From the NCBI RefSeq assembly GCF_002160755.1, contig NZ_NFLE01000001.1:124001-188000 (forward strand): a DNA stretch of 64,000 bases, written 5' to 3'. The notes beneath the pieces were generated by a model. The model saw only the letters and a program-made list of their open reading frames with translations, did no database searches and had not been told where the DNA came from. The translations under genes were made by a program, and so were the position numbers. Origin of the DNA: Lachnoclostridium sp. An14. Lineage in GTDB: Bacteria; Bacillota; Clostridia; Lachnospirales; Lachnospiraceae. Of the stretch, positions 7,223-13,518 are shown in pieces; position 1 is the stretch's first letter, and every line of letters starts with the position of its first letter.

Positions 7223-7998
7223 CGGCTGCTCTCCTGTTTCTGTTCCTTGTGGTCTTCCTGGTGTACCATGTGATCCTCTACCGCAATCCCTATAAGCTCT
7301 ACATGGTATTCGGCAAGAAAGGCTCCGGTAAGACCACCTTGATGTGCAAGCTGGCCCTAAAATATGCCAAAGCTGGCCGCCCGGTCTACTGCAACACCCC
7401 CATTCCCGGCACGTACTATTTTGACGCTGATCGGATCGGTTTTGGTGGGTTCCCGGAAGAATCGGTAATCCTCATTGATGAGGTTGGAATGATCTGGGAT
7501 AACCGCAACTTTAAAAGCTTTAAAACAGAGGTACGGGACTATTTCAAGCTCCAGCGCCACTATAAGCATACGGTCTATCTGTTTAGCCAGACTTTCGACG
7601 TGGATAAGAAACTGCGGGACCTTACCGACAATATGTATCTGATCCACAACTTCTTCAACTGCTTTACCATCGCCCGCCGGATCACAAAGACAATCACCAT
7701 TGTTCACGCCGGCCAGGGAAGTGAAAGTACCGCCAACCTGGCGGATGATATGCAGTTTGACAGTTTACTGTTGTTCTTTCTGGGGACGGTCAAAATCACC
7801 TACATTCCAAAGTATGCCAGGTACTTCGATTCGTTTGATGTTCCCGAACTTCCGGAAATTGAATGCCGTTACATCCCGTTCCCGGAACACACAAAGAAGG
7901 CGCGGGGACTGCCGGGCACGTGGGTGCCGGCAGCTCTGCGCCGGAGCTACCGCCAAAAGTCTGAAGATCAAGAAGGAGGTGAAGACGATGATACTTGA
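7210..7998 (+). CDS. Zot-like filamentous phage assembly ATPase (pI)
   Basis: A 262-aa protein with a GTG start 11 bp after AAGGAGG. It has an N-terminal membrane segment (about residues 2-24), Walker A at 35-42 (GKKGSGKT) and Walker B at 86-91 (VILIDE), then the conserved family segment with NRNFKSFK and FSQTFDVDKKLRD. Zot/pI proteins power virion extrusion through the inner membrane and are the hallmark of filamentous phages. In Gram-negative phages the membrane segment lies after the ATPase and leads to a periplasmic domain; here it is at the N-terminus and the C-terminus is short and polar, as expected in a host with one membrane. Ends within the start of the next gene. Confidence 0.85.
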   Translation: MFLLTAALLFLFLVVFLVYHVILYRNPYKLYMVFGKKGSGKTTLMCKLALKYAKAGRPVYCNTPIPGTYYFDADRIGFGGFPEESVILIDEVGMIWDNRNFKSFKTEVRDYFKLQRHYKHTVYLFSQTFDVDKKLRDLTDNMYLIHNFFNCFTIARRITKTITIVHAGQGSESTANLADDMQFDSLLLFFLGTVKITYIPKYARYFDSFDVPELPEIECRYIPFPEHTKKARGLPGTWVPAALRRSYRQKSEDQEGGEDDDT

Positions 7999-8116
7999 AT
8001 ACCTGATTTATCTGTTGTTAATCCTAGGTATCATTTACCTGTTCCAACTGTTGCGAAAAGCTTATTATAAGCTCCGTAGGCTGTTCCGTCTGGCCCTGTT
8101 GTTTATCAAACGTTAG
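7988..8116 (+). CDS. 42-aa basic membrane peptide
   Basis: The ATG follows AGGAGGTGAAG and overlaps the Zot stop. One membrane segment (YLIYLLLILGIIYLFQLL) is followed by a tail with seven Lys/Arg in 20 residues. It could assist assembly or contact DNA during extrusion. No family recognised. Confidence 0.5.
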   Translation: MILEYLIYLLLILGIIYLFQLLRKAYYKLRRLFRLALLFIKR

Positions 8117-8125
8117 GAGGTTATC

Positions 8126-8359
8126 ATGGATTTTCAGATCAAGTATGATGGTATGGTTTATCGAATCACACTGAATGAGTTAATTTCCCCGGTCTGGGAT
8201 AACTCCCTTTATTATGCCGCCAGGCTTTTCCGCTACTTCTCGGCTGATCTGCTTTCCCCTGATCCGGATACGTTCCCCCTACGGCTGGGACATCCCAAAG
8301 TGGTAACCTACCATGACCACGGCTCCCAGTTAAAGCTTACTGTTTGTCGGATACAGTAA
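8126..8359 (+). CDS. 77-aa soluble phage protein of unknown function
   Basis: Begins after TTAGGAGGTT. The product is mixed alpha/beta in character with no membrane segment, ending in Lys-Leu-Thr-Val-Cys-Arg. I do not recognise it. It is the last gene of the rightward virion operon, and its 3' end overlaps the convergent repressor gene by 23 bp, so the two transcripts would be antisense to each other there. Confidence 0.5.
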   Translation: MDFQIKYDGMVYRITLNELISPVWDNSLYYAARLFRYFSADLLSPDPDTFPLRLGHPKVVTYHDHGSQLKLTVCRIQ

Positions 8360-8570
8360 CCCCCTCCTCGGTGGCAGGATGTTCTGCCATGTCCTTCTGG
8401 ATCAGGTCATTTACATAGGCGTTTAGAGATTTATAGCCCTTTTTCCGCCAATGCTCCTCAATGATGGGTTTTTGACCTTTGGGGAAGTTTATACTGACTC
8501 TGTCATATGCGCCTTTTGCGAAGTCGTTTTTATATTTTGTTGGATTAAAATTGCTCATTTTTCCTAACAT
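8337..8570 (-). CDS. Ribbon-helix-helix (Arc/MetJ-type) repressor of the phage
   Basis: A 77-aa protein, or 73 if Met5 is the start; neither ATG has a good ribosome binding site, and the first ATG lies inside operator 1. A beta-strand (YDRVSINFP) is followed by two helices with the turn GYKSLNAYVNDLI, the fold of Arc/CopG-type DNA-binding dimers. It is transcribed against the virion operon and its own 5' end is flanked by three copies of a palindromic operator, so it most likely represses itself and the divergent rightward promoter. That arrangement fits a lysogeny or copy-control switch. Confidence 0.75.
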   Translation of the reverse strand: MLGKMSNFNPTKYKNDFAKGAYDRVSINFPKGQKPIIEEHWRKKGYKSLNAYVNDLIQKDMAEHPATEEGVTVSDKQ

Positions 8571-8641
8571 CTTGTGTAAGATGTACTAAAAAACAGACTT
8601 AATCTTGTGTAAGATGTTAATTTACATCTTACACAAGATGT
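8567..8641. promoter_or_regulatory. Three palindromic operators at the phage control region
   Basis: ACATCTTGTGTAAGATGT lies at 8567-8584, an almost identical copy at 8601-8617, and an inverted copy ACATCTTACACAAGATGT at 8624-8641. Each has arms ACATCTT/AAGATGT around a 4-base centre. The first overlaps the repressor start, the third lies between the -35 and -10 of a rightward promoter. Confidence 0.8.
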
Positions 8642-8649
8642 GGTATCCT
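8621..8649 (+). promoter_or_regulatory. Rightward promoter overlapped by operator 3
   Basis: TTTACA (8621-8626), 17-bp spacer, TATCCT (8644-8649). Operator 3 fills the spacer, so bound repressor would block it. It points toward the ssDNA-binding protein and rep, through a leader of about 870 bp. Confidence 0.5.
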
Positions 8650-8747
8650 ATAGTTACAAAAAAGATACATCCCCTCATAGCAGTGAGAGCCGCTCCTGGT
8701 TGATTCCAGCCGGCAGCAACGAGAATGTAAGGGGGTTAGGGATTGTC

Positions 8748-8852
8748 CTAGAGCTTGCTCTTTAGGATGCCAAGTAAAATGGCAACTAACAATCCGATCG
8801 ACACATAGGGTATGGTTAAAAGTCCTATCACGGCTTGAACAAGATTTGACAT
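8748..8852 (-). CDS. Leftward 34-aa membrane micro-protein A
   Basis: ATG (complement 8850-8852) preceded by GGGAGG on the minus strand. The product is a single hydrophobic helix (roughly residues 5-29) ending in Lys-Ser-Lys-Leu. A promoter-like pair lies upstream at 8918-8946. Size and character recall type I toxin peptides or small membrane regulators, but I see no antitoxin RNA and no named family. It is short, so coding is supported only by its good ribosome binding site, promoter and the parallel arrangement of gene B. Confidence 0.45.
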   Translation of the reverse strand: MSNLVQAVIGLLTIPYVSIGLLVAILLGILKSKL

Positions 8853-8917
8853 TACGGTCCTCCCTTTTCTATCTTTTTTGCTCTGGGTTAGAAGTGGTAT
8901 TATTTGGTGGCACCTAT

Positions 8918-8946
8918 AGTTTACTTCTTTCTGGCCCAGGAATCAA
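8918..8946 (-). promoter_or_regulatory. Leftward promoter of micro-protein A
   Basis: On the minus strand TTGATT, 17-bp spacer, TAAACT. The -35 and the next two bases (TTGATTCC) and about 25 bp upstream resemble the promoter of micro-protein B. Confidence 0.5.
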
Positions 8947-9111
8947 TTACAGAGTCTTTACGAATCCATAAGATTTTTCTAAAGCTCTGTCATGCAACAT
9001 ACGATACGGCATACCATAAAGCCTATACACCCTCCCTAAAGTCCGCAAATAAGCGTGGAGCGCGGGGGAGAAATCCCAGTTGCCGGCAGATTGCCTAAGT
9101 CCTATGTTGTA

Positions 9112-9219
9112 TCACCTTCCTAGGTTTCCTAAAAACTGCGCCACAACCCCGATCACAGTAAGAACGGCATTGAATGCGAGTTTGATACCTAGGATCAAGT
9201 ATTCCAGTAGCAAGTCCAT
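9112..9219 (-). CDS. Leftward 35-aa membrane micro-protein B
   Basis: ATG (complement 9217-9219) preceded by AAAGGAA. The product is one hydrophobic helix with Lys13 inside and an Arg at the end. The same organisation as micro-protein A is repeated: promoter about 70 bp upstream, short leader, tiny membrane peptide. The two peptides are not clearly alike in sequence. Function unknown; coding support is moderate. The stretch between this gene and A (8947-9111) holds nothing else I can support. Confidence 0.45.
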   Translation of the reverse strand: MDLLLEYLILGIKLAFNAVLTVIGVVAQFLGNLGR

Positions 9220-9288
9220 GGCATTCCTTTCTGGGCCTATGGCACCATAGGGAGGGTTGATGGTTATATTGGGTTACGCTATGCTCTT

Positions 9289-9317
9289 ATTTTAACTCTC
9301 CCTGTTGCTGGAATCAA
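9289..9317 (-). promoter_or_regulatory. Leftward promoter of micro-protein B
   Basis: On the minus strand TTGATT, 17-bp spacer, TAAAAT, a near-consensus -10. Upstream sits a near-perfect palindrome, GGAATCTTTAAGAATTCC, which could be an operator; a degraded version lies at the same distance above promoter A. Confidence 0.6.
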
Positions 9318-9437
9318 TAATGGAATTCTTAAAGATTCCTGATATTTCTCTGTCCTAGCTGTCGCAATGATGGACAGATCTTTGCTCAACCAGTGCTCTT
9401 TCGGTCTCATCGGCAGACCGATGAAAATGTAGGCTCT

Positions 9438-9456
9438 GCGGGTCATCCCCGCTTTT
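9438..9456 (+). terminator. Short terminator-like hairpin in the leader of the ssDNA-binding protein gene
   Basis: GCGGG (9438-9442) and CCCGC (9448-9452) form a short stem, followed by TTTT. A further 7-bp hairpin, TCGGTCT/AGACCGA, lies about 35 bp upstream. Together they could attenuate the long leader before 9520. The stem is short, so this is tentative. Confidence 0.35.
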
Positions 9457-9519
9457 CCCGTCGATGGAAACTCCGGGAATGGCACGTTGACAACTTTATA
9501 GTGAAAGGAAGGATTTCTC

Positions 9520-9768
9520 ATGAAGGTGAAAGTATTTGGTGTTCAGAACGTGGATTATGTCAGTAAGCGCACAAATGAGCCGGTAAAGGGCCGGACGTTC
9601 CACTGTATCTTCAAGGATCCCCAGGTGGTCGGCGATGCGGTTGACGCTATCTTTGTATCCGATCGGCTCTCGATCCCCGGCCTGTATGATATTCAGCCTG
9701 GGGCAGCCCTTGACATTGAGTATAACAGCAGAGGCTCCGTCTGTGGAGTCCAGGTCATGCCGAAATAA
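9520..9768 (+). CDS. Putative phage ssDNA-binding protein (pV-like)
   Basis: An 82-aa protein behind AAAGGAAGG. It is predicted to be mostly beta-strand (MKVKVFGVQNVDYVS, GRTFHCIF, LDIEYNSRG) with no membrane segment, compatible with a small OB-fold. In filamentous phages an ssDNA-binding protein of about 80-90 aa lies next to the replication gene and coats the displaced strand before packaging. Size, place and strand pattern support this; no signature residues prove it. Confidence 0.5.
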   Translation: MKVKVFGVQNVDYVSKRTNEPVKGRTFHCIFKDPQVVGDAVDAIFVSDRLSIPGLYDIQPGAALDIEYNSRGSVCGVQVMPK

Positions 9769-9938
9769 TATCCGGCCAGGAGTCCCTTTCCCCTTGCGGC
9801 TCCCCTGGCCTGCCAACTCCCCTTTTTTCCTTGTTGTGCTCCCGCCCGGTCCCTCTGTCCGTCTGTGATAGCTGTGGTCGGGAGTTTGGGAGCATCGCCG
9901 GGGGGCCCAAACTCCTCGGCGAATACCTATACGCGCGC

Positions 9939-9964
9939 GTCCGCGGTTAGTATTACCCGCGGAC
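9939..9964 (+). other. Rolling-circle origin hairpin with CRESS-type nonanucleotide
   Basis: GTCCGCGG (9939-9946) and CCGCGGAC (9957-9964) form a perfect 8-bp stem. The 10-base loop (9947-9956) is T plus TAGTATTAC. TAGTATTAC matches the circovirus-type nonanucleotide, where Rep nicks between the seventh and eighth base. It is on the same strand as rep, 340 bp upstream of it, with iterons beside it. This is the expected double-strand origin of the element. Confidence 0.85.
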
Positions 9965-9967
9965 TTC

Positions 9968-10057
9968 TGTCGCAAACCCCGGCAAGCGTCCACAAATCAA
10001 CAAAAACCAGACCGCGACAATAACGTGTCGCACTTGTCGCTGTCGCAGATGTCGCAA
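9968..10057. repeat. Iterons next to the origin hairpin (TGTCGC)
   Basis: TGTCGC recurs at 9968, 10026, 10035, 10041 and 10050, mostly followed by A, with an inverted copy GCGACA at 10014-10019. All lie on the rep side of the hairpin, starting 4 bp after it. These are probable Rep-binding sites that place the nuclease at the loop. Confidence 0.75.
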
Positions 10058-10131
10058 CCATCAAGTCTTATCCCCTCCCCCATGCAATAACCTAGCGCAT
10101 ACGCCACGGTCTCAAGCCGGCACAATCAATT

Positions 10132-10206
10132 TCAAACCGTTTTGCCTATAAAGGTGCGGCGGCCCTTAAATGGCCAGTCCCACAGCACCGGAATAAAACG
10201 GTTTGA
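10132..10206. repeat. 75-nt inverted-repeat structure between origin and rep
   Basis: TCAAACCGTTTT (10132-10143) and AAAACGGTTTGA (10195-10206) are perfect 12-bp complements. Inside, GGTGC (10153-10157) faces GCACC (10185-10189). On single-stranded DNA this makes a stable hairpin. Filamentous phages use such structures as packaging signals or second-strand origins; either would fit. The rest of 9769-10305 contains no gene I can support. Confidence 0.55.
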
Positions 10207-10305
10207 CTGCGTCGCAGACGCCAACCTTTGCGCAGCATTGGGCGGCAGAGATAGGGCCCGTTGTGGATGAAGGCCCGTTCGAGATTCTGAAAGGAGGTGT
10301 TGATC

Positions 10306-11295
10306 TTGGAACGTGATACGCAATCACGAAAATGGCAGCTGACCATCAACAATCCTCTGGAAAAGGGATTCTCCCACTCCCGGATAATTGAGATTGTCAG
10401 TGGTATGAAATCTGTGATATACTGGTGTATGTCGGATGAGATCGGAGAGAATCAGACGTTTCACACTCATGTATACCTGCATGGACGAGGCGGCATCCGG
10501 TTTTCTACTCTCAAGCGGTTGTTTGAGGGTGCCCACTTTGAAATGGCTAAAGGCACAGCCCAGCAGAACATGGAGTATGTATCAAAAACCGGGAAGTGGG
10601 CAGACAGCAAGAAATCAGAGACCAGCGTCCCGGATTCCTTCCAGGAATTTGGTGAGATGCCAATAGAGCGTCAAGGCCGTCGCAATGATCTTGACGATCT
10701 TTATTGTATGATTAAGGAAGGCTACAGCAACTATCAAATCTTGGAGATGATGCCGGAAAGTATCTTAAACATTGACAAGCTGGATAAAGTCCGGCAGACG
10801 ATTGTTCAGGAAAAATTCCGGAATTCCTGCCGCTTTTTAGATGTCACCTATTTATGGGGTGATACTGGAGTCGGTAAGACCCGCTCGATTATGGAGCAGT
10901 ACGGCTATTCAAACGTGTACCGGGTAACGGATTACTATCACCCCTTCGACAGTTACCAGGGCCAGGATGTTATCGTCTTCGAGGAGTTCCGCTCTGGCTT
11001 TCTGATCCGGGATATGCTAAACTATCTTGACATCTATCCGCTTGAGCTCCCTTGCCGGTATCTCAATAAAGTGGCTTGTTATACGAAGGTTTACATCGTT
11101 TCCAATATCCCCCTCCGACAGCAGTATTCTAATGTTCAGCGAGAGGAGCCAGAAACCTGGCTTGCTCTCCTTAGACGAATTAAGGATGTAAAACACTATA
11201 CGAAGTTAGGTGTGGAAAATCAGAGAATTAAGATAGATGAGAATGGGTTTTGGAGGATTGTCAGTATCGGTGTTGAGTCAAGATATGATGGATGA
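10306..11295 (+). CDS. rep: CRESS-like replication initiator (HUH endonuclease + superfamily 3 helicase)
   Basis: A 329-aa protein; the TTG at 10306 lies 8 bp after AAGGAGG, better than the GTG/TTG codons just before it. HUH motif I is WQLTINNP (residues 10-17), motif II HTHVYLHG (53-60), motif III YVSK with the nicking Tyr91 and Lys94. The helicase half has Walker A GDTGVGKT (185-192), Walker B VIVFEEF (222-228) and motif C ending in Asn267 (IVSNIP). Order, spacing and the YxxK motif are those of circovirus/geminivirus-like Reps and related bacterial pCRESS Reps, not of M13 pII or CTX RstA. It should nick the TAGTATTAC loop at 9948-9956 and unwind the circle. Confidence 0.9.
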   Translation: MERDTQSRKWQLTINNPLEKGFSHSRIIEIVSGMKSVIYWCMSDEIGENQTFHTHVYLHGRGGIRFSTLKRLFEGAHFEMAKGTAQQNMEYVSKTGKWADSKKSETSVPDSFQEFGEMPIERQGRRNDLDDLYCMIKEGYSNYQILEMMPESILNIDKLDKVRQTIVQEKFRNSCRFLDVTYLWGDTGVGKTRSIMEQYGYSNVYRVTDYYHPFDSYQGQDVIVFEEFRSGFLIRDMLNYLDIYPLELPCRYLNKVACYTKVYIVSNIPLRQQYSNVQREEPETWLALLRRIKDVKHYTKLGVENQRIKIDENGFWRIVSIGVESRYDG

Positions 11296-11300
11296 AGATA

Positions 11301-11452
11301 GGTTCAACTGATTCGTTAAACTACTGTTTCGCAAATAGTGGACAGACGCGCGGGCTCCGGCGGGAGAATGGATGTCGCCCGCGGTCAACTACCGCTCTCG
11401 CGGCCGCTCCCGCTTTCGCGAAACCTGGTTACTTTAACGAATAGTTGATACC
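11301..11452. repeat. Right attachment region with two inverted sites 74 bp apart
   Basis: Site 1 (11301-11340) is an inverted near-copy of the left hairpin repeat. Site 2 (about 11414-11452) is in direct orientation and contains TTTAACGAATAGTTGA (11433-11448), identical to 3718-3733. Sites 1 and 2 are therefore complementary to each other: as single strand they would fold into a long forked hairpin. The GC-rich spacer between them has no gene. From 11453 to 11596 the sequence is AT-rich flank leading to ttcA. Confidence 0.7.
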
Positions 11453-11596
11453 AGAATTGACCCTTTCCCGCATTTCCCCAATCTATCCCTTTCAAAGTTA
11501 ACATAAATTAATTATGTCAACTTATTCTCTATTTTGCAAATCTTTCCAACTACTACTCAAAATAATCACATTCAGAAAGGCGGATTTTATCATCTC

Positions 11597-12322
11597 ATGG
11601 ATTTACAGCGTTTAATGAGCCTGACCCGCCAGGCATTGGACAAATATCATATGATTGAAAACGGCGATCACATCGCCGTGGGAATTTCCGGTGGAAAAGA
11701 CAGTTTAACTCTTTTATACGCCCTTCATGGTCTCCAACGGTTTTATCCCAAAGAATTTACGTTATCTGCTATTACCATCGATTTAGGCCTTGGAAACATG
11801 AATCTGGAACCAGTTCAGAACTTGTGCGAACAATTTTCCATTCCTTATACGATTATCCCAACGGATATTGGCCCTATTCTGTTCCGTGTTCGGGAAGAAA
11901 CGAACCCATGTTCTCTCTGTGCCAAAATGCGCAAAGGCGCTCTGAACGAAAAGGCCAAGGAGCTGGGCTGCAACAAGATTGCCTACGCTCATCATAAGGA
12001 AGATTTGATCGAGACCATGCTGATGTCCCTGATCTATGAAGGACGGTTCCACGCCTTCTCTCCATATACCTATTTGGACCGAATGGACCTTACCGTAATC
12101 CGTCCCTTAATCATGGTGCCAGAGGCTGATGTCATCGGTTTTCAGCGAAAATATGATCTTCCCGTCTGCAAAAATCCATGTCCCATGGATGGACACACCA
12201 AACGGGAATACGTAAAAAACCTCACAAAGCAGCTGGAGCGGGAAAATCCAGGTGTAAAAGCCCGCCTGTTCCGGGCCATTTTAGAAGGAAACATCGCCGG
12301 CTGGCCAAAAACGGAGGACTGA
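11597..12322 (+). CDS. ttcA: TtcA-family tRNA thiolation protein (PP-loop ATPase)
   Basis: A 241-aa protein. I use the ATG at 11597; the upstream AAAGGCGG is the only usable ribosome binding site. The PP-loop SGGKDS (ATP pyrophosphate binding) is near residue 33, and Cys pairs occur in PCSLC and KNPCPMDG, which in TtcA hold an Fe-S cluster. TtcA thiolates cytidine 32 of some tRNAs. Many Firmicutes carry related paralogues of less certain target, so the exact tRNA position is inferred. It forms a two-gene operon with the recombinase (4-bp gap). Confidence 0.75.
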   Translation: MDLQRLMSLTRQALDKYHMIENGDHIAVGISGGKDSLTLLYALHGLQRFYPKEFTLSAITIDLGLGNMNLEPVQNLCEQFSIPYTIIPTDIGPILFRVREETNPCSLCAKMRKGALNEKAKELGCNKIAYAHHKEDLIETMLMSLIYEGRFHAFSPYTYLDRMDLTVIRPLIMVPEADVIGFQRKYDLPVCKNPCPMDGHTKREYVKNLTKQLERENPGVKARLFRAILEGNIAGWPKTED

Positions 12323-12326
12323 TAAC

Positions 12327-13418
12327 ATGGCAAATATTCCATATCATGAACAAAAAGACATTGAGAATATCAATAAGCTGCGGGAACTGATAAAGGAGCT
12401 CCCGCCCTTCTGCTCCGACTTTTTCCGCGGCATTGAGCCTCGGACTTCTTCCCGTACCAGAATCGCCTATGCTTACGATTTAAAGATTTTCTTTGAATTC
12501 CTAAGGGCTGAAAATCCGGCAATGTCCAGACTCTCCATGAAACAGATCACTCTGGAACATCTGGAGCAGCTTACGGTAACGGATCTCGAGGAATACATGG
12601 AATACCTGAAATACCGGTTTAATGATAAAAATCAGGGCGTGATCAACCGGGAACGGGGAATTATGAGAAAAATCTCCTCCCTGAAAAGCTTTTACAACTA
12701 CTTCTTTTGCAATGAAAAAATCAAAACAAACCCGGCCGCTCTGGTGCGAATGCCAAAACTCCACGAAAAAGATATTATACGTCTGGATATTGACGAGGTA
12801 GCGGAACTGTTGGATGAAGTGGAATACGGAGAATCCCTGACAGACAAGCAGAAAGCGTTTCACGAAAAAACAAAAGTACGTGATCTGGCTCTCCTCACTC
12901 TCCTTCTTGGGACTGGAATCCGGGTATCCGAGTGCGTGGGACTGGATATTAACGATATTGATTTTAAAAACGGCGGAATCCGAATCCACCGGAAAGGCGG
13001 AAAGGAAGTAACCGTATACTTTGGAGATGAGGTGGAAAGCGCTCTGACCGCCTATCTGGACGAACGGGAACAGATTCTTCCGGAAAAAGGTCACGAAGAT
13101 GCTCTCTTTCTCTCCCTTCAGAGAAAGAGAATGTCCGTTCGCAGCGTAGAGAACCTGGTAAAAAAATATGCGAAAATCGTCACCCCCCTGAAAAAGATCA
13201 CGCCTCACAAGCTGCGAAGCACTTACGGCACCAATCTCTACCGGGAAACCGGAGATATTTATCTGGTGGCTGATGTACTCGGCCATTCGGATGTCAATAC
13301 AACGAAAAAACATTACGCGGCCCTGGAAGATGAACGCAGACGCAGCGCCAGAAACGCAGTACAGCTGAGAGAAAAACCAGAAATCCGAAGACCACATACA
13401 CCGGAAGACCTTTCATAA
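12327..13418 (+). CDS. xerS: XerS-like tyrosine recombinase
   Basis: A 363-aa protein behind GGAGGA. It has an N-terminal core-binding domain (about 25-130) and a catalytic domain with Arg199 (GTGIRVSE), Lys223/226, His294, Arg297 (TPHKLRSTYG), His320 and Tyr330 (LGHSDVNTTKKHY). It is longer than XerC/XerD (about 300 aa) and matches the size and N-terminal style of single-recombinase XerS, which resolves chromosome dimers at a dif site that, in streptococci, lies just upstream of the gene. Here the dif-like phage attachment site lies 0.9 kb upstream, so XerS is the prime candidate for phage integration. It could instead be another host integrase. Confidence 0.7.
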   Translation: MANIPYHEQKDIENINKLRELIKELPPFCSDFFRGIEPRTSSRTRIAYAYDLKIFFEFLRAENPAMSRLSMKQITLEHLEQLTVTDLEEYMEYLKYRFNDKNQGVINRERGIMRKISSLKSFYNYFFCNEKIKTNPAALVRMPKLHEKDIIRLDIDEVAELLDEVEYGESLTDKQKAFHEKTKVRDLALLTLLLGTGIRVSECVGLDINDIDFKNGGIRIHRKGGKEVTVYFGDEVESALTAYLDEREQILPEKGHEDALFLSLQRKRMSVRSVENLVKKYAKIVTPLKKITPHKLRSTYGTNLYRETGDIYLVADVLGHSDVNTTKKHYAALEDERRRSARNAVQLREKPEIRRPHTPEDLS

Positions 13419-13431
13419 GGAGCCGCTGGAC

Positions 13432-13504
13432 CCAGCCAAAATCCGACATTCCTGACAGCGATTCATCAGCGCCGTTTCGGATGCAGGAACTTTGGCTGGT
13501 TTTG
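13432..13504. terminator. Terminator between convergent xerS and GTPase genes
   Basis: CCAGCCAAA (13432-13440) pairs with TTTGGCTGG (13491-13499), followed by TTTT. The loop is about 50 bases and holds smaller pairings. It could serve both converging genes. Confidence 0.55.
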
Positions 13505-13518
13505 AATGTGAGAAAAAT

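Larger units (their letters stand above)
3718..11448 (+). mobile_element. Filamentous-phage (inovirus-like) prophage with CRESS-type replication module
   Basis: The element is bounded by a 16-bp direct repeat, TTTAACGAATAGTTGA, at 3718-3733 and 11433-11448, which gives a circular form of about 7715 bp, within the usual inovirus range. Virion and replication genes all read rightward: signal-peptide adhesin, several proteins of 42-73 aa with one membrane segment, duplicated coat proteins, Zot/pI ATPase, small putative ssDNA-binding protein, Rep. A leftward repressor and two micro-proteins occupy the middle. There is no secretin, as expected for a host without an outer membrane. An XerS-like recombinase gene lies 0.9 kb to the right. 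I saw no obvious stop or frameshift in the core genes. The phage assignment rests on the Zot homologue plus the gene-size pattern; Rep is of a plasmid/CRESS type. Confidence 0.85.

Noticed and set aside
8904-9098. Plus-strand 64-codon frame in the phage control region
   Set aside because: Lacks a ribosome binding site and lies opposite promoter A.
9486-9515. TTGACA before the ssDNA-binding protein gene as a promoter
   Set aside because: No -10 at 16-18 bp; the matching position is the ribosome binding site.
9279-9521. Minus-strand 80-codon frame before the ssDNA-binding protein gene
   Set aside because: No ribosome binding site; overlaps the leader and promoter B; not like a phage protein.
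12501-13397. Minus-strand open frame opposite xerS
   Set aside because: Antisense to a recombinase with all catalytic residues; no start signal.
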